Source of the DNA: Tetrahymena elliotti 4EA
Lineage: Eukaryota > Ciliophora > Oligohymenophorea > Hymenostomatida > Tetrahymenidae
NCBI GenBank assembly: GCA_000231825.2
Contig: JH720293.1
Span: 806,001-870,000 of the forward strand
Reading direction: 5' to 3'
DNA length: 64,000 bases
Part shown: piece by piece, positions 1 to 10,897 of the stretch
How the letters are laid out: the number at the start of each line of letters is the position of its first letter
Numbering within the stretch: the first letter of the stretch is position 1
Translations under genes and position numbers: made by a program
The notes under the pieces: generated by a model
What the model was told of the DNA's origin: nothing
Seen by the model: only the letters and a program-made list of their open reading frames with translations
Database searches by the model: none

Positions 1-1107
1 TGTTTCAGATTAAATTTATTTCATGGTTTTCTTTGGCTGAGAAATTACTTTTATTTTATTCTGACTCTCTTGATTTTAACTGTCATAATTTTACTAAATC
101 TAAAGAGAAGAGGACTTCTAATGAGAGATAAATTAATTTGTACCAGCTTCACTATCGTTTTAGTAATATTTTGATTTGACTTTTCTCTTCATTTGAGGTG
201 ATGCTCCATTGGAAAGTAAATGTTTTTATTAATAATCATCTTATTAATTAATTTTTTAACTGTTTGAAGAGTTTGGTTCATAGTTATTTATAATACTATT
301 TAAAATATTTTCATTTAATTGTGGCTCCTATTGAATGAAGTTTTCTTTAACATTTGAGTGCTTTTTATGTTATGTAGCAAAAATATTTTGTTTTGTATTA
401 TCTATTTAAAACTAAATATCATTTGATATTGAATTTATTTGTTTGGAACCTTATATATCAATATTATTGTTCTGTATATTTTCTGATTGGTTTTTTATTT
501 ATTTGCTATTTAAATTTTATGTAGATATTTATTTAAATATTCTTGAATTTCTTTTATTGGGAATCTCTTACGAAAAAAAACTCTAACCTTATGTACTGAA
601 CATCTACTGAGAATAGTTTTTAATTCTTTTATTGTTTTCAAGCTCATTTTTCCACATGTCTAACTCTTCAAATATTTACTTTTAGTTAAAATCTAAAAAT
701 ATTTATTGATCTTAGCTTAATTATTATCTTTATTATGGAGATAAGCTATTTTTACTAGATCTATCTTTTATCTTCTTATTCTATGTATTATTTTTAGTAT
801 TTTCATTTTCTTAGATTATATTTTATCCTTATCTATTTTAAAGCTTTAACAAATCGTTGTTAAAGTTCTACATATTTTTTTTTTTTTGATTATCATTAAG
901 CAAATTTTAGTTGCTAAATAAATTTGTTGAAAGAGGTTCATCCAATTCACCTAAAACCCTTATGTTTATAAGTTTATTTTGTGAATCTTGAATCAAATCT
1001 ACCCCATGCTATGTGAATTCCTCAACATCGTCAGAAAAAAATGCAATATTTTTTTTTTATTATTTATTTTGTATTTCTTTATTTTGCTTTTAAAGGGTCT
1101 TAAGCAT
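1..1107 (-). CDS. Asn/Gln/Lys-rich hypothetical protein, 3' end beyond window
   Basis: One open frame with the ciliate code (TAA/TAG as Gln) runs from an ATG at 1107 down to base 1 without a TGA, giving at least 369 residues; the C-terminus lies outside the window. The frame stays open upstream of 1107 to a TGA near 1224 but has no earlier ATG, so this start is the simplest choice; an upstream exon is possible. The protein is dominated by Asn, Gln, Lys and Ser with scattered acidic patches (for example FFSDDVEE near the N-terminus), and I see no signal peptide, membrane segment or recognisable domain. It is probably largely disordered. Function unknown. The composition resembles other ciliate low-complexity proteins, so similarity searches could mislead. 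Confidence 0.7.
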
Positions 1108-2240
1108 AAATATGGAAATGGAAATATTCTTTGAACAAAAATGTGTCTAATAAAAATCGACTTGTTGAATCTTTAGAAAAACTTTGTTTATGATTTCGTT
1201 AATATATAAAATTATTTAAATTCAATTTTTCACTATTAAATAATTTAAAAGTAATTTCTAATTTAAATTCAACGACTGATTGATAAAAATTGGATCTCTA
1301 TTTATTTTTTAAATTATTTTATATAGAGAACACTCACTCAACGCATAATTAATACTTTGCTAATTTAGAGTAGCTATTTCAACATTTTTATTTAAAAATA
1401 AAATATAATAATTTTTGTTTTGCAAATTTATCCTACTAAAATATTTCAATTTACATTATTTAAATGAAATAAGTTCACAACACTAATTAAAGATATTAAT
1501 TTTTGATATTGTTTATTCTTTGTTAAAAGATATAAAAAATAGGTAGTCATTTGAACTTTAATGATGAATTTTTTTTAATATCTAGAAAAAAGGAGAGAAG
1601 AAAAAAGAAAGATGAATGTTTTAGAAAAATATTAACATTTGATCCAAATCTATTTAGACTTAATTAAAAGAATCGTTGAAAATTGTTCATTGGGAGATAG
1701 TATCCATCAATTAATTATTTTGCCTATTCTTTCTTAATTAAAGATATTAACTCATGCTTTTTCTCATTTATTAGTTAGAGTGAATATTAAGACATCAACA
1801 TTCAAAGTAAAAAAATAAATTTTAAATGTATTTTAAATGTTAAGATACTTTGGAATTAATAAGGCTCTGTTCTCTGTTATGTAGTTAAAACCTAAAAATT
1901 AAAATTGTTTTGTCTAATTAGATATTAAAGTAGAAAATTATTGGAAAAGGTCAGATTTACAAAATATAAATAAATAAGTCTAAAATAAATGATATATGTA
2001 ATGAGACAAAAGAAAATATTATAATGGAAGTTAACATTATTTTCATCATAAAATTCTAAAGGAAAATTATAATTTCCACGTTTATTTTATAGGAAGGAAG
2101 AAAGAAACAAATTTACAAAAACTAAATTTTTGTTCATAAGCATTTACTATTTACAGGCATAGTTTTATATACAATTTTTGATTATTTTAAATTCAGATAC
2201 AAGATTTGCAGATAATAGATAGTTAATCAAAATTTTCTTT
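1108..2240. other. intergenic spacer
   Basis: Highly AT-rich spacer between a minus-strand gene and the plus-strand PABP gene, so it should hold two divergent promoters. I see no sustained open frame, tRNA-like arms or repeats in it. Confidence 0.6.
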
Positions 2241-2330
2241 CAAAAAAAAAAAGAAACCAAAAAAAAAAAAACAAACAAAAGCAAAAAAGCACAAAAACCT
2301 CAAAAAACAAAAAAAGACCAAAAAGCCAAA
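2241..2330 (+). promoter_or_regulatory. A-rich leader directly upstream of the PABP start
   Basis: About 90 bases of mostly A, with scattered C and G and almost no T, end exactly at the PABP ATG (2331). Runs of 8-12 A are separated by short C/G-containing spacers. This differs sharply from the T-containing spacer upstream and is most likely the 5' untranslated region. In animals PABP binds an A-rich tract in the leader of its own mRNA and represses translation; by analogy this leader may be an autoregulatory element. That role is inference; the composition and position are seen directly. Confidence 0.55.
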
Positions 2331-4142
2331 ATGTCAATCCCATCCACAACTTAAAATTAGAGCACTCTTTTAGTCCAATTGCTCCACGAAGGTGTTACCA
2401 AGGAACTTATTTTCAAGGAGTTCAAGAAATTCGGTACCATCAAGTCTTTGAAGCACTACGCTAAGACCAAAAGCGCTACAGTTGAATTCTCTAGCCCTGA
2501 AGAAGCTAAGGCAGCAAAGTTATCCCTCAATCACAATAAGCTTTTGAACAAGGAAATCAATATTGTTAACTACTAAAATAAGGAAGAACTTAAGCAAAAG
2601 AAGAAGTTTAACTTATTCATCCACAATGTTCCTTAAGATCTTGAAACCAACAAATTACATAGTTTCATGTCTAAGTATGGTGAAATCACCTCTCTTATGC
2701 TCAAGAAGAATGAAGATAACAAGAATTTGGGTTACGGTTACGTTCAATTCGAAACTGAAGAAGCCTACAACGAAATTTTAAAGGAGCATGAATAAAATGG
2801 TAAGATTACTCTCTTCAACTCAAACATCTCTTTCAATGTCCAAAAGTTCAACGATAGCAATAAAAATAAGACCAACAGCATCACCATCCTTGGTTTATTT
2901 GAAAATGAAATCCCTGCTGAAGAAAAAGAAGCTAAGACTTAATTCATTAACTCTGTTTTTGAAAAAGTTAAGGGTTAGCTTGCAATTACCATCTTCAATT
3001 TTTACACTGAATACAACGAAAACAAGAAAAATTTCTGGGTTAAGGTTGATTTCTAATATGAAGATGATAAGCATGAAGAAACTATTTACAGAGCTGTTAA
3101 GGAAGCTGTTTAAACTAATTTCTAATACTAAAATACTAGCAAGGGACCTAGTATTAACTTCAAATCCAATGAAAGCAGTGAAAGAAACCTTTTCTTCTTA
3201 GGTGTTAAGCTTGAAGTAAAGGAATAAGACATTGCTGAATGGATCTAAAAGTCTATCGGTGTTTTGGTCCCTGCTGAAAACATTAAGATTAAAAAGAGAA
3301 AGCAACTTTAACCTTCTGATTAATTGACCACTAACAATGTTTCAGTTTTCTTTGATTCCTAAGCTGATGGTTAAAAGTTGATGATCTTCTGCGCTAAGCC
3401 TTCTAATAAACATTTTGTTGATTAAATTTTCGATAACAGACACAAGATCACTATTTTCCTCAAAAAAACTGAATAAGACAATATTTAAAAGTTGACCAAG
3501 AAAATGAATGAATATCAATAAACCACTCTTGGTAGCAATAAAATCACCACTGATGTCACCGCTCCTGTTCTCCCTACTTATCCTTGGGGGGCTGCTCCTC
3601 CATTCTTCTTTAACCCTGCCCTCTAACCTAAATAAAATATGATTCAAGTTCCTCAAACTAATACCCACAAAAAGCCTACCATCGCTCATGTTCCCAGTGA
3701 AAACAAGGCTACCAAACCTAACATTGTTGCTCCTCAACAACCTGCTCCTCAAAACATTTTTATTAAGTTCGAAAAGGCTTCTTAAGAAGAAAAGAAGAAC
3801 AGCATCGAATCAATCACTGCTGCTATTACTACCTAATTCAGTGACTTCGATAAGCTTCCTGAAGATTAAAAAAGAAGTATTCTTGGTCAAATTATTTACT
3901 ATAAAATTACTGAACTTGACTTTGACAAGAACAGAAATATTGGTGAATACATTGAAATTAAGGACGAAAAGGAAGTCAGAGCAAGAATCGCTGAATTCAA
4001 AAATCAAGTCCCTAAAATTACTGGTATGCTTATTGATGTTGATGTCTTCGAAGTTTCTGATATCGTCGATATCGTTAGAGACGAAAAGGAACTTATTGAA
4101 AGATGCAACGAAGCTATTGATCTTATTAATAACAAAAAATGA
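2331..4142 (+). CDS. poly(A)-binding protein (4 RRM + C-terminal MLLE domain)
   Basis: This is a single intronless frame of 603 residues, a normal length for cytoplasmic PABP. The order is classical. RRM1 covers about residues 11-84. RRM2 covers about 93-170, with an RNP2-like LFIHNV and an RNP1-like GYGYVQF. Divergent RRM3 and RRM4 start near 182 and 286. A Pro/Gln-rich linker follows (about 405-480), then a C-terminal PABC/MLLE domain containing KITGML near residue 562. Family knowledge: PABP coats mRNA poly(A) tails and recruits translation and deadenylation factors, the MLLE domain binding PAM2 peptides. Codon choice is biased (AAG, ACC, GCT, TTC) as in strongly expressed ciliate genes. 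The RRMs are diverged, so it may be a specialised paralogue. Stop is TGA at 4140-4142. Confidence 0.9.
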
Positions 4143-4677
4143 AATTTTTGAAAATTTTTCAATTAAAATAATTTGTCACTCTTAAACATAAATTTATTCT
4201 TTATTAAACATGATATTACTAATTAGACTTTATTTGTTTTCATATTATGCAAGTCTTAGTGTTATAAATCTAATCCTTTAAATTTATTCAATCTCTTAAA
4301 AAACAACAACTTTATTTACCTTTTTTTATTTTACCGCGCGTCTAATTATTTTTTAAGTTTTGGCGTAAAAAATTCAATATTTACCTCTTTTTTTCCTTCA
4401 TTTAAATCATTAATATTCTAATAATATCAACATATATACGAATTAATATTCTTTATTACCTATCTAATATTTAAAAATATTTTTATTCTTTCTTTCAATC
4501 CTAATTTTAATTTAAAAAAGATAGACACCTTCACTTTTATTTCTAAATCAGTGATCCTCTATCAATAAATTAAAAATATTTTCCTTTTATTCAAAACCAT
4601 CTTTTTGCATTTATTTAATTGAATTTTGTTTAGTGGTATCATTAAAACTTCTTTTTATTTTTCTTGACACTGAGATT
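4143..4677. other. intergenic spacer between convergent genes
   Basis: T-rich spacer between the PABP stop and the apparent end of the minus-strand gene. It presumably carries both 3' untranslated regions. No further gene seen. Confidence 0.5.
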
Positions 4678-6703
4678 TCATCTCAAAATCGTGCTTAGAT
4701 ATTTAACATTAATAGTTTTTTTAATCTAAATAGTTGTAGTTAGATATTATTTTAGAAGAAAATAAATTAGGTAATGTAAAAGAAATATTTAAAATTACAA
4801 ATTTGTCTTATGTATATGTATATAGTGTACTAATTATTCTTCAAATAGAAGTTTTTGATATAATTAGCCCTCTACTTTAATAGGAGGGAATATATCTTTC
4901 TTTTATGGAGCCAATTTTATTTACATCAAGCAATCTATGGCTTTTTTAATCTTACTAAAAATTGATGAAACAATAGATTCATTTATGGTCTATACATTTT
5001 TCTTGATTTCTATTTAACCTTTTATTTCTTCTTATGTGGGTTGTGGAATACTACCATACTTTTTTATTTCGATAGGAAAGTAATTCAAATAGTAAATTCC
5101 AATTTTTACATTATATGGTTTGAAGCTTCCATGTATATACAGCTTTCCATGGAAGTAGTTCAAAACTTACAATTATAATCCGGTAGTAATACTTGTTTCC
5201 AAGAATGTTCCTTCAGTATACCCTCCAACTTCTGTAACTACAAGAGAAGCAGAGATTTACCCTAAAACACTCACCTTTGTGTTTACTCCTGCAGATAAAT
5301 CTATAGTAGCATTTTAGAAAGATAAATTCAAGTTGAATCCAGCATTCCATGAAGCAAAAGATAATTTAAGTTTTATTGCAAGATCGATAGGAGTTGGATA
5401 GAAGTAGACTAAAGGGAGTTGGAAAGGTTCAAAAGAGATAGATTTCTTATGGAATTCAGAAGAAGTAATAATAGTTTTAATGATATCTTTATAGATTTAA
5501 GTCATACTATTTTGCTAGATGTCTACTTATTACTAATATGCAACCATATCAACTTTCATGATTGAAGAAGATGATTAACTTAAAGAAGAAATGGCTTAAT
5601 TTTAGATTTATTCTACTATATAACTATATTGGAGGTAATAACTTTTTAAATAGAATTGTCTTAGCTTCTACAGTCTTATTTTGAATGTATTACTACATAA
5701 GACCACCATCAATTTTAACTGAAGTAACTTCATCGTATAAATCAACTGTCCTTTTTCCAAAAGCTTGGAAATCATTAACAAATTTTTTAAATTTATTTGG
5801 GATCTCTGCAAATTTATTGAATGTATTAGTCAAGTTCTAGAACTTAATATTCATCCAATCTTTAATACCATTTTTGTTAATTGGGAGATATCATCAAATT
5901 AAGGTTTCTGATATTAAAAAGTATTAATTAATTTAATAAGGAGGTTAAATTTTAACTTTTAATTTAATCAAAAGAAATTTGGATCTTCAGAAGGATTGCT
6001 TGATTTAAAGAAAATCAACAATGTCTTAATAAAAAATTTTAACTTCACTTAAAAGGGAAGTTGAATTTTTCATGAGGTCATCTTTTCATGAAATAATATT
6101 TGTTTTCATATTTTAACCAGTTAGTTTTACCTTTGAAGCAGTAACAATAGCTGACTCTTTAATTTAGACAGCAAGATTTACTACTAATAATTTCAAATTA
6201 TTATAGAAATAGATTTCTTTTAGCAGTTTGATCTGATGTTTCAGAACCTGAATAATTATAATAACTCTACTTGTGAGGTGTAGATAAAACTTAAAAAAAT
6301 GCAACTCTCTCTTTACAAATTAATATTAATCATTTTCTGTTTTAAAAATTAAATTCTTAGAAGTCCAAGAGGTGGAAAATACTTTTGAAAAGCAAAACAA
6401 TTGATATGCCTAATGGTCAGCTATGGCAAATAAGAAATTAGAGCAATAGTAGAATGTTTTGCTCTGGAATAGATTTAGGAAGTTTAATAATTCTAAATGA
6501 TGATCAAGACAACTAGCTTTAATTAACAGTTTTGTCTCAAAATAAAATCTTAACAAAGTAGATAGATTTTAATGATATCAGATAATACTTAAAAACCCTA
6601 AATAGAAGAAAATTATTTGAAATCAAATTGATTCTCACAGAAATTTAAGCAACAACAATATTAAAAGAATACCTTTAAGACTCATATACATAGGCATAAG
6701 CAT
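4678..6703 (-). CDS. secreted or membrane-tethered beta-rich protein, family unknown, multi-exon
   Basis: The minus strand carries a series of coherent open segments, while the plus-strand frames here are shadows. An ATG at 6703 (or in frame at 6685) begins a signal-like stretch, MSLKGILLILLLLKFL. It is followed by a Cys-containing region, a helical region (about 5700-6050), and a long exon (about 4700-5640) with alternating hydrophobic and polar residues, such as FNLNLSFQNATIDLSAGV, that suggests beta strands. Joining segments needs several short GT...AG introns, some only about 25-50 bases (for example about 5643-5695 and 5843-5868). I could not resolve one junction near 5940-6010, and the last exon end is uncertain, so it is either an intact gene with tiny introns or one with a local lesion. 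I do not recognise the family. Confidence 0.5.
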
Positions 6704-8306
6704 GCTATTCTAGTATCTCTAAAGCCTAAATAATCTAACATAACTAATTTCTTTGATTTAGTCAAGTAGTAGGTGTTCTTAGAATTAATCTAGGTGCAAT
6801 AAATCATTATAGGATGCTTATAAAAAATAAAATTTCTTCATACATAAAATATATATATTTTAAATACTTAATATTTTTTTTAAGTCTTTAAATACTTTTA
6901 TGTTTTTTTTTAAATAATTGATAGGTCAAAAATAATTATTCTCTTCTTTTATGAAATAACATATGTCCATAAATGTTTGGTTTTTAAATAAAAAATCAGT
7001 TAGACAAGTAAAATAAANNNNNNNNNNNNNNNNNNNNNNNNNNNNNNNNNNNNNNNNNNNNNNNNNNNNNNNNNNNNNNNNNNNNNNNNNNNNNNNNNNN
7101 NNNNNNNNNNNNNNNNNTGAATTACTTTCAATTTTGTTTAATTTCATTAATATAATTTAAATGCTCTATTATTTATATCAACACTTTATTTTAGTTCAAT
7201 TGGCTGATATCTTAGAAATTAATTAAAAACCAAACATTTATGGGCATATATTATTTCTTTAAACAAATAAAGTTAATGTATTTATAATACATAACAGTTA
7301 ATTTGATAAAAATAAACACATTTATATTAATATTTTAGAATAAAAAATCAAATGATTAAATGCCAAACTATTTTAAACAATTTTATTTTATTTTTAATTT
7401 AAACTTAAAAATTAGTTGAAATCTTTTATTTGAATTTTTTTTTAAAATATGATAATTAAGAAAAGGTTTAACTCGATAAATTTAATAAATAATTATATCT
7501 TTGGAGAAAAAAATTTAAATAATTTTATCAATTATATTTTGAAATTATGAATACATTTATTTAATTTAAAATTTCTTCTAAAAATAATTATCCAAAAATT
7601 TAATAAAATATCTCTTGAAAATAAAAAAAATATATTGATTTTGGAAAAGAAATTAACCAATCAAATAAATCTTCAAGCTTTTAAAGTTAAAAAAATTAAA
7701 ATAACCAATAGAATAAATATTAAAACTAAACTTAAACTATCCAAATAAACAATTTTTAATCTTTACAAACAAATTTAAAAATATTATTTTATTTTGATTA
7801 ACAATTTTTTATCTAAGAAGATGAATAACTTATTTGATAAGTAAATATATCAATAAAGGTAAATAGAACAAATGCTTAAACATTTATTTATTTTATTTAA
7901 AAATTTTGAAATATTAATTATAAATAATTTTAAGAAATTGGATGCAAATCTTACAATAGATTAAAAATAAAATTAGATCTTATTAGTTACACAAAAATGT
8001 GTCATAAATGATGAAAACATTATTTTATAAAAAAAGTAAAATTTCCAGTATAATTTTAACGAATCATACATTTAAATAAAATTTTTGAGATTTAGATATT
8101 AATTATATGATAAATAATTTTTGTTGCCAATTAAAAATATCAATAATTTTTTTATTTATGATTTTGTTTGATAGTTATAAGATTTATCTTATATTAACTC
8201 TTATTTAAGCTTAAATATACAAATTTCAAAAATTCTTAAAAAATAACTTCACACAACAAATAATAAATAGTTAGCAATTTTCTGTGATAAAATAATTTAG
8301 AAAGCT
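6704..8306. other. AT-rich spacer containing the assembly gap
   Basis: Very AT-rich spacer between divergent genes, interrupted by the N run. No supportable open frame or RNA gene on either side of the gap. Confidence 0.5.
7018..7117. other. assembly gap, exactly 100 N
   Basis: A run of exactly 100 N is the usual scaffold placeholder, so the true distance between the two sides is unknown and a small gene or repeat could be hidden here. Confidence 0.98.
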
Positions 8307-10263
8307 ATGAACTATAATTAAACAGGACGGGATTATTAAGATTTTTATGAGAGAGATCTAGCAAATTTATTAGCAACTATTATCAGAAAAGAATCTGAAG
8401 TATAAAATTTACTTCATTTATAATTGTAATAATTTTAATAATATTTTCAAATTTCAAAAGATAGAAAAAATCAGAAGTTTGTTATGTGAGAATGATAAAT
8501 TAGAAGTAACTGAAGCTTTTAAATATTTAGATGTCCATGGACATGGATACCTCTCCTCTAATGATATTAAATTATTTTTATCGTAATCAAATAATGAAAA
8601 AAATTAGTTATTATTTTTAAACTTTTTGATATTATACTAAAAGAAAGAATCATGTAATGACTAGAGAAAAAGAATGCGATTTTCTTCTTTATGTGTTTGC
8701 TAAGAATCACTAGACCATAAGTTTTTAAGAGTAAAATTATTCTTTAGTTCAATTTTAAGTTAAAAAAGAAATTTAAAATGTTTTTTAAGTTATGTGTATT
8801 CAAATTTTGATTTATCTCATATTTGAAGGTTTTATTTTGATTACTTAATAAATAAACATAGATGCTTATGAATATTTTAATATAATTAGATTTTTAAAAA
8901 TTATTCTCCCTAAATAAGATGATAACTTAAAGGATTAATGTTTAGCAAGAAGAAAATTTAGACCATCTTCTTAAAAACCTACTCTTCCTTTTTATCTAGA
9001 AGAGCAACTTTCAAAAATATTTGAGTTGGAAATCTAATATATCAGAGAAACTGAGGCATAAAAAATGGATATTATGAACAATTATGGTTGGAATTATAGA
9101 GAATCTTTTAAAAGAATTGCTCGTCCTGGTTAATATCATATTGATAAATAAGCGTATTTATTCTTTTGAATTTTAAAATTCCTATAATTTTTATATAAAA
9201 ACAGGTTTTATGCATTTATGATTTAAAATCAGATTACAGAATTTAGTGAAAACAGTTTTAAATATTTATTGATAAGATTCAATAAAGATGGTAATGAAAT
9301 AATAACTATGGATGAATTTTGCCAAGCTATTTTCCCTAGTGATTACTTGGCAGATAATCCTATGGCAAGTGAAAGAAAGCAAAATCCCTATTTAAGGTAT
9401 GTCAAGGGAGATGAATAGGAATTTTATGAATTTGTTACAGGAACTCAAAGATAAATTGTAATTAAAGTTTATTTTTATATTCGTTATTAAATAAGTAATA
9501 AAAATTTTAGGAGGATTAAGAAAACTTTAACCAAGATGAATTTATTTATAGAAACGATGTAGATAATTACAATGCCTAAGTTAAGAGACAAGGAGTTGAG
9601 CAGCCTAGAAAGTTTTTAAAAACATCTGTTTAATATGAGAATACATAAAATGTAAAACCTATGGTTGGTGTTCAATATGTTGAGTTGAAAGATGATTATC
9701 CAACCTTGAATCAGTACTTGATGAAAGTAGGAAACAATTAAACTAATTATAAATAAAGACTAAATGGTTCTATAGTATAGTAAAGATTCGTTAGCCCTCA
9801 TAGTTAATCAACTTAACCTAATTAAAATGGGGCAAATGCTTTCGATGATAGATTTTTATCTTAAAGAGATAATTTATACAGCAATAGATCACCAGTTAAC
9901 TATCTTTCTTCATAAAAAAATCTTTATTTAGATTATGAAAACTTTAATAAATAAAAAGAATTTTTGAGTAGTCCTCCTGATTAATATTAAGCTTACCCTA
10001 GAAATGTTGCTAATCCAAGAAACTACCCTACATTTTAACAAAATTTAAATGAAAACTAAAGCTAATTAGCAAATAGCTATCTTTTAAAATCCTAATTATA
10101 AGCAGAACATCCTTTTAGAAACTCTATGCCTATCAAGCCAGTTGGCCATAATGCAAGCACAGCTAAATTTGATTTATAACCAAACTTTAGAAGTTAAATT
10201 TCAGGTGAAAAAATTTAACCTTTTAAAGGAGAAGATTTTACAAAAAGTAGATATGAATAGTGA
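8307..10263 (+). CDS. EF-hand family protein with disordered Gln/Asn/Pro-rich tail
   Basis: Start ATG 8307, stop TGA 10261-10263. Four introns restore one frame: 8400-8460, 8583-8643, 9154-9204 and 9458-9510 (51-61 bases); the summed exons give 576 residues. The N-terminal half has EF-hand-like units. The first is a helix-loop-helix around YLDVHGHGYLSSNDIKLFL. A later and clearer one is FNKDGNEIITMDEFCQAIF, encoded near 9271-9330, with D, N and E at calcium-ligand positions. A middle unit is degenerate. The remainder (about residue 330 onward) is rich in Gln, Asn, Ser and Pro. Likely a calcium-responsive or structural cytoskeletal protein; the partner is unknown. A short additional in-frame intron near 8740-8830 cannot be excluded. 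Confidence 0.8.
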
Positions 10264-10897
10264 ACAGAAGAGCCACCGCTTCGAATAAATCTTTAATTCA
10301 AAACTTTGTTCCATATTTTTGTTGTTTTAATTTATTTCAGTAAAATTTTAAAAGATAGACTCTTTCAAATTAATTCTCAAAAATTTTATTTTATTTAATT
10401 CTATTTTGGGGTGTAAGTAATCAATAGTATTTTTAATTTTTAGACTATTGATTTTTCAGAATATTTATTTAAGCTTTTTAGTTTCTTTTTAATTTAAAAT
10501 TTATAAATTTTATGATTTATTGCAATTTTCAATATAAATTTAACGGATTAATATACGACTAGGTAGAATTACCATTAAGTTAGTAACCTAACTATTCTTT
10601 AATTAATAATAAGCTTCAAAAACTGTTTAAGTTCTAAATCAAAGTAAACTGAGATATGTCTAATTTACAAAATAAAATTGAATAATCTTTCATACATTAA
10701 TCTTTTATCACAATATTTCCTAAATTTATTTTTAGAAAAAAAGAAAAAAAATCCCTCTTCTTTAAAAGTAAACATCATGAATAAAAAATTGTCTAACATC
10801 ATTTTAAAGAACAAGTTAAAATTATTGAATTTGTTAGTTAAAACTATAAATTATAAAAAAAATCTAATTTACATAGTATAAATTTATTTATAACTAC
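10264..10897. other. intergenic spacer between convergent genes
   Basis: AT-rich spacer between the ends of the EF-hand gene and the kinesin gene. A short plus-strand open frame at 10678-10881 has no start context or coding character. No other feature seen. Confidence 0.5.

Noticed and set aside
6406..6756. Plus-strand open frame of 116 codons with the ciliate code
   Set aside because: It lies antisense to the better-supported minus-strand exons, which have a signal-like N-terminus and continue coherently downstream.
6926..7147. Minus-strand open frame across the N run
   Set aside because: It exists only because N is translated through; there is no real sequence in the middle.
8583..8643. 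Apparent frameshift in the EF-hand gene
   Set aside because: A 61-base GT...AG intron here restores the frame and gives a proper EF-hand continuation, so no lesion is needed.
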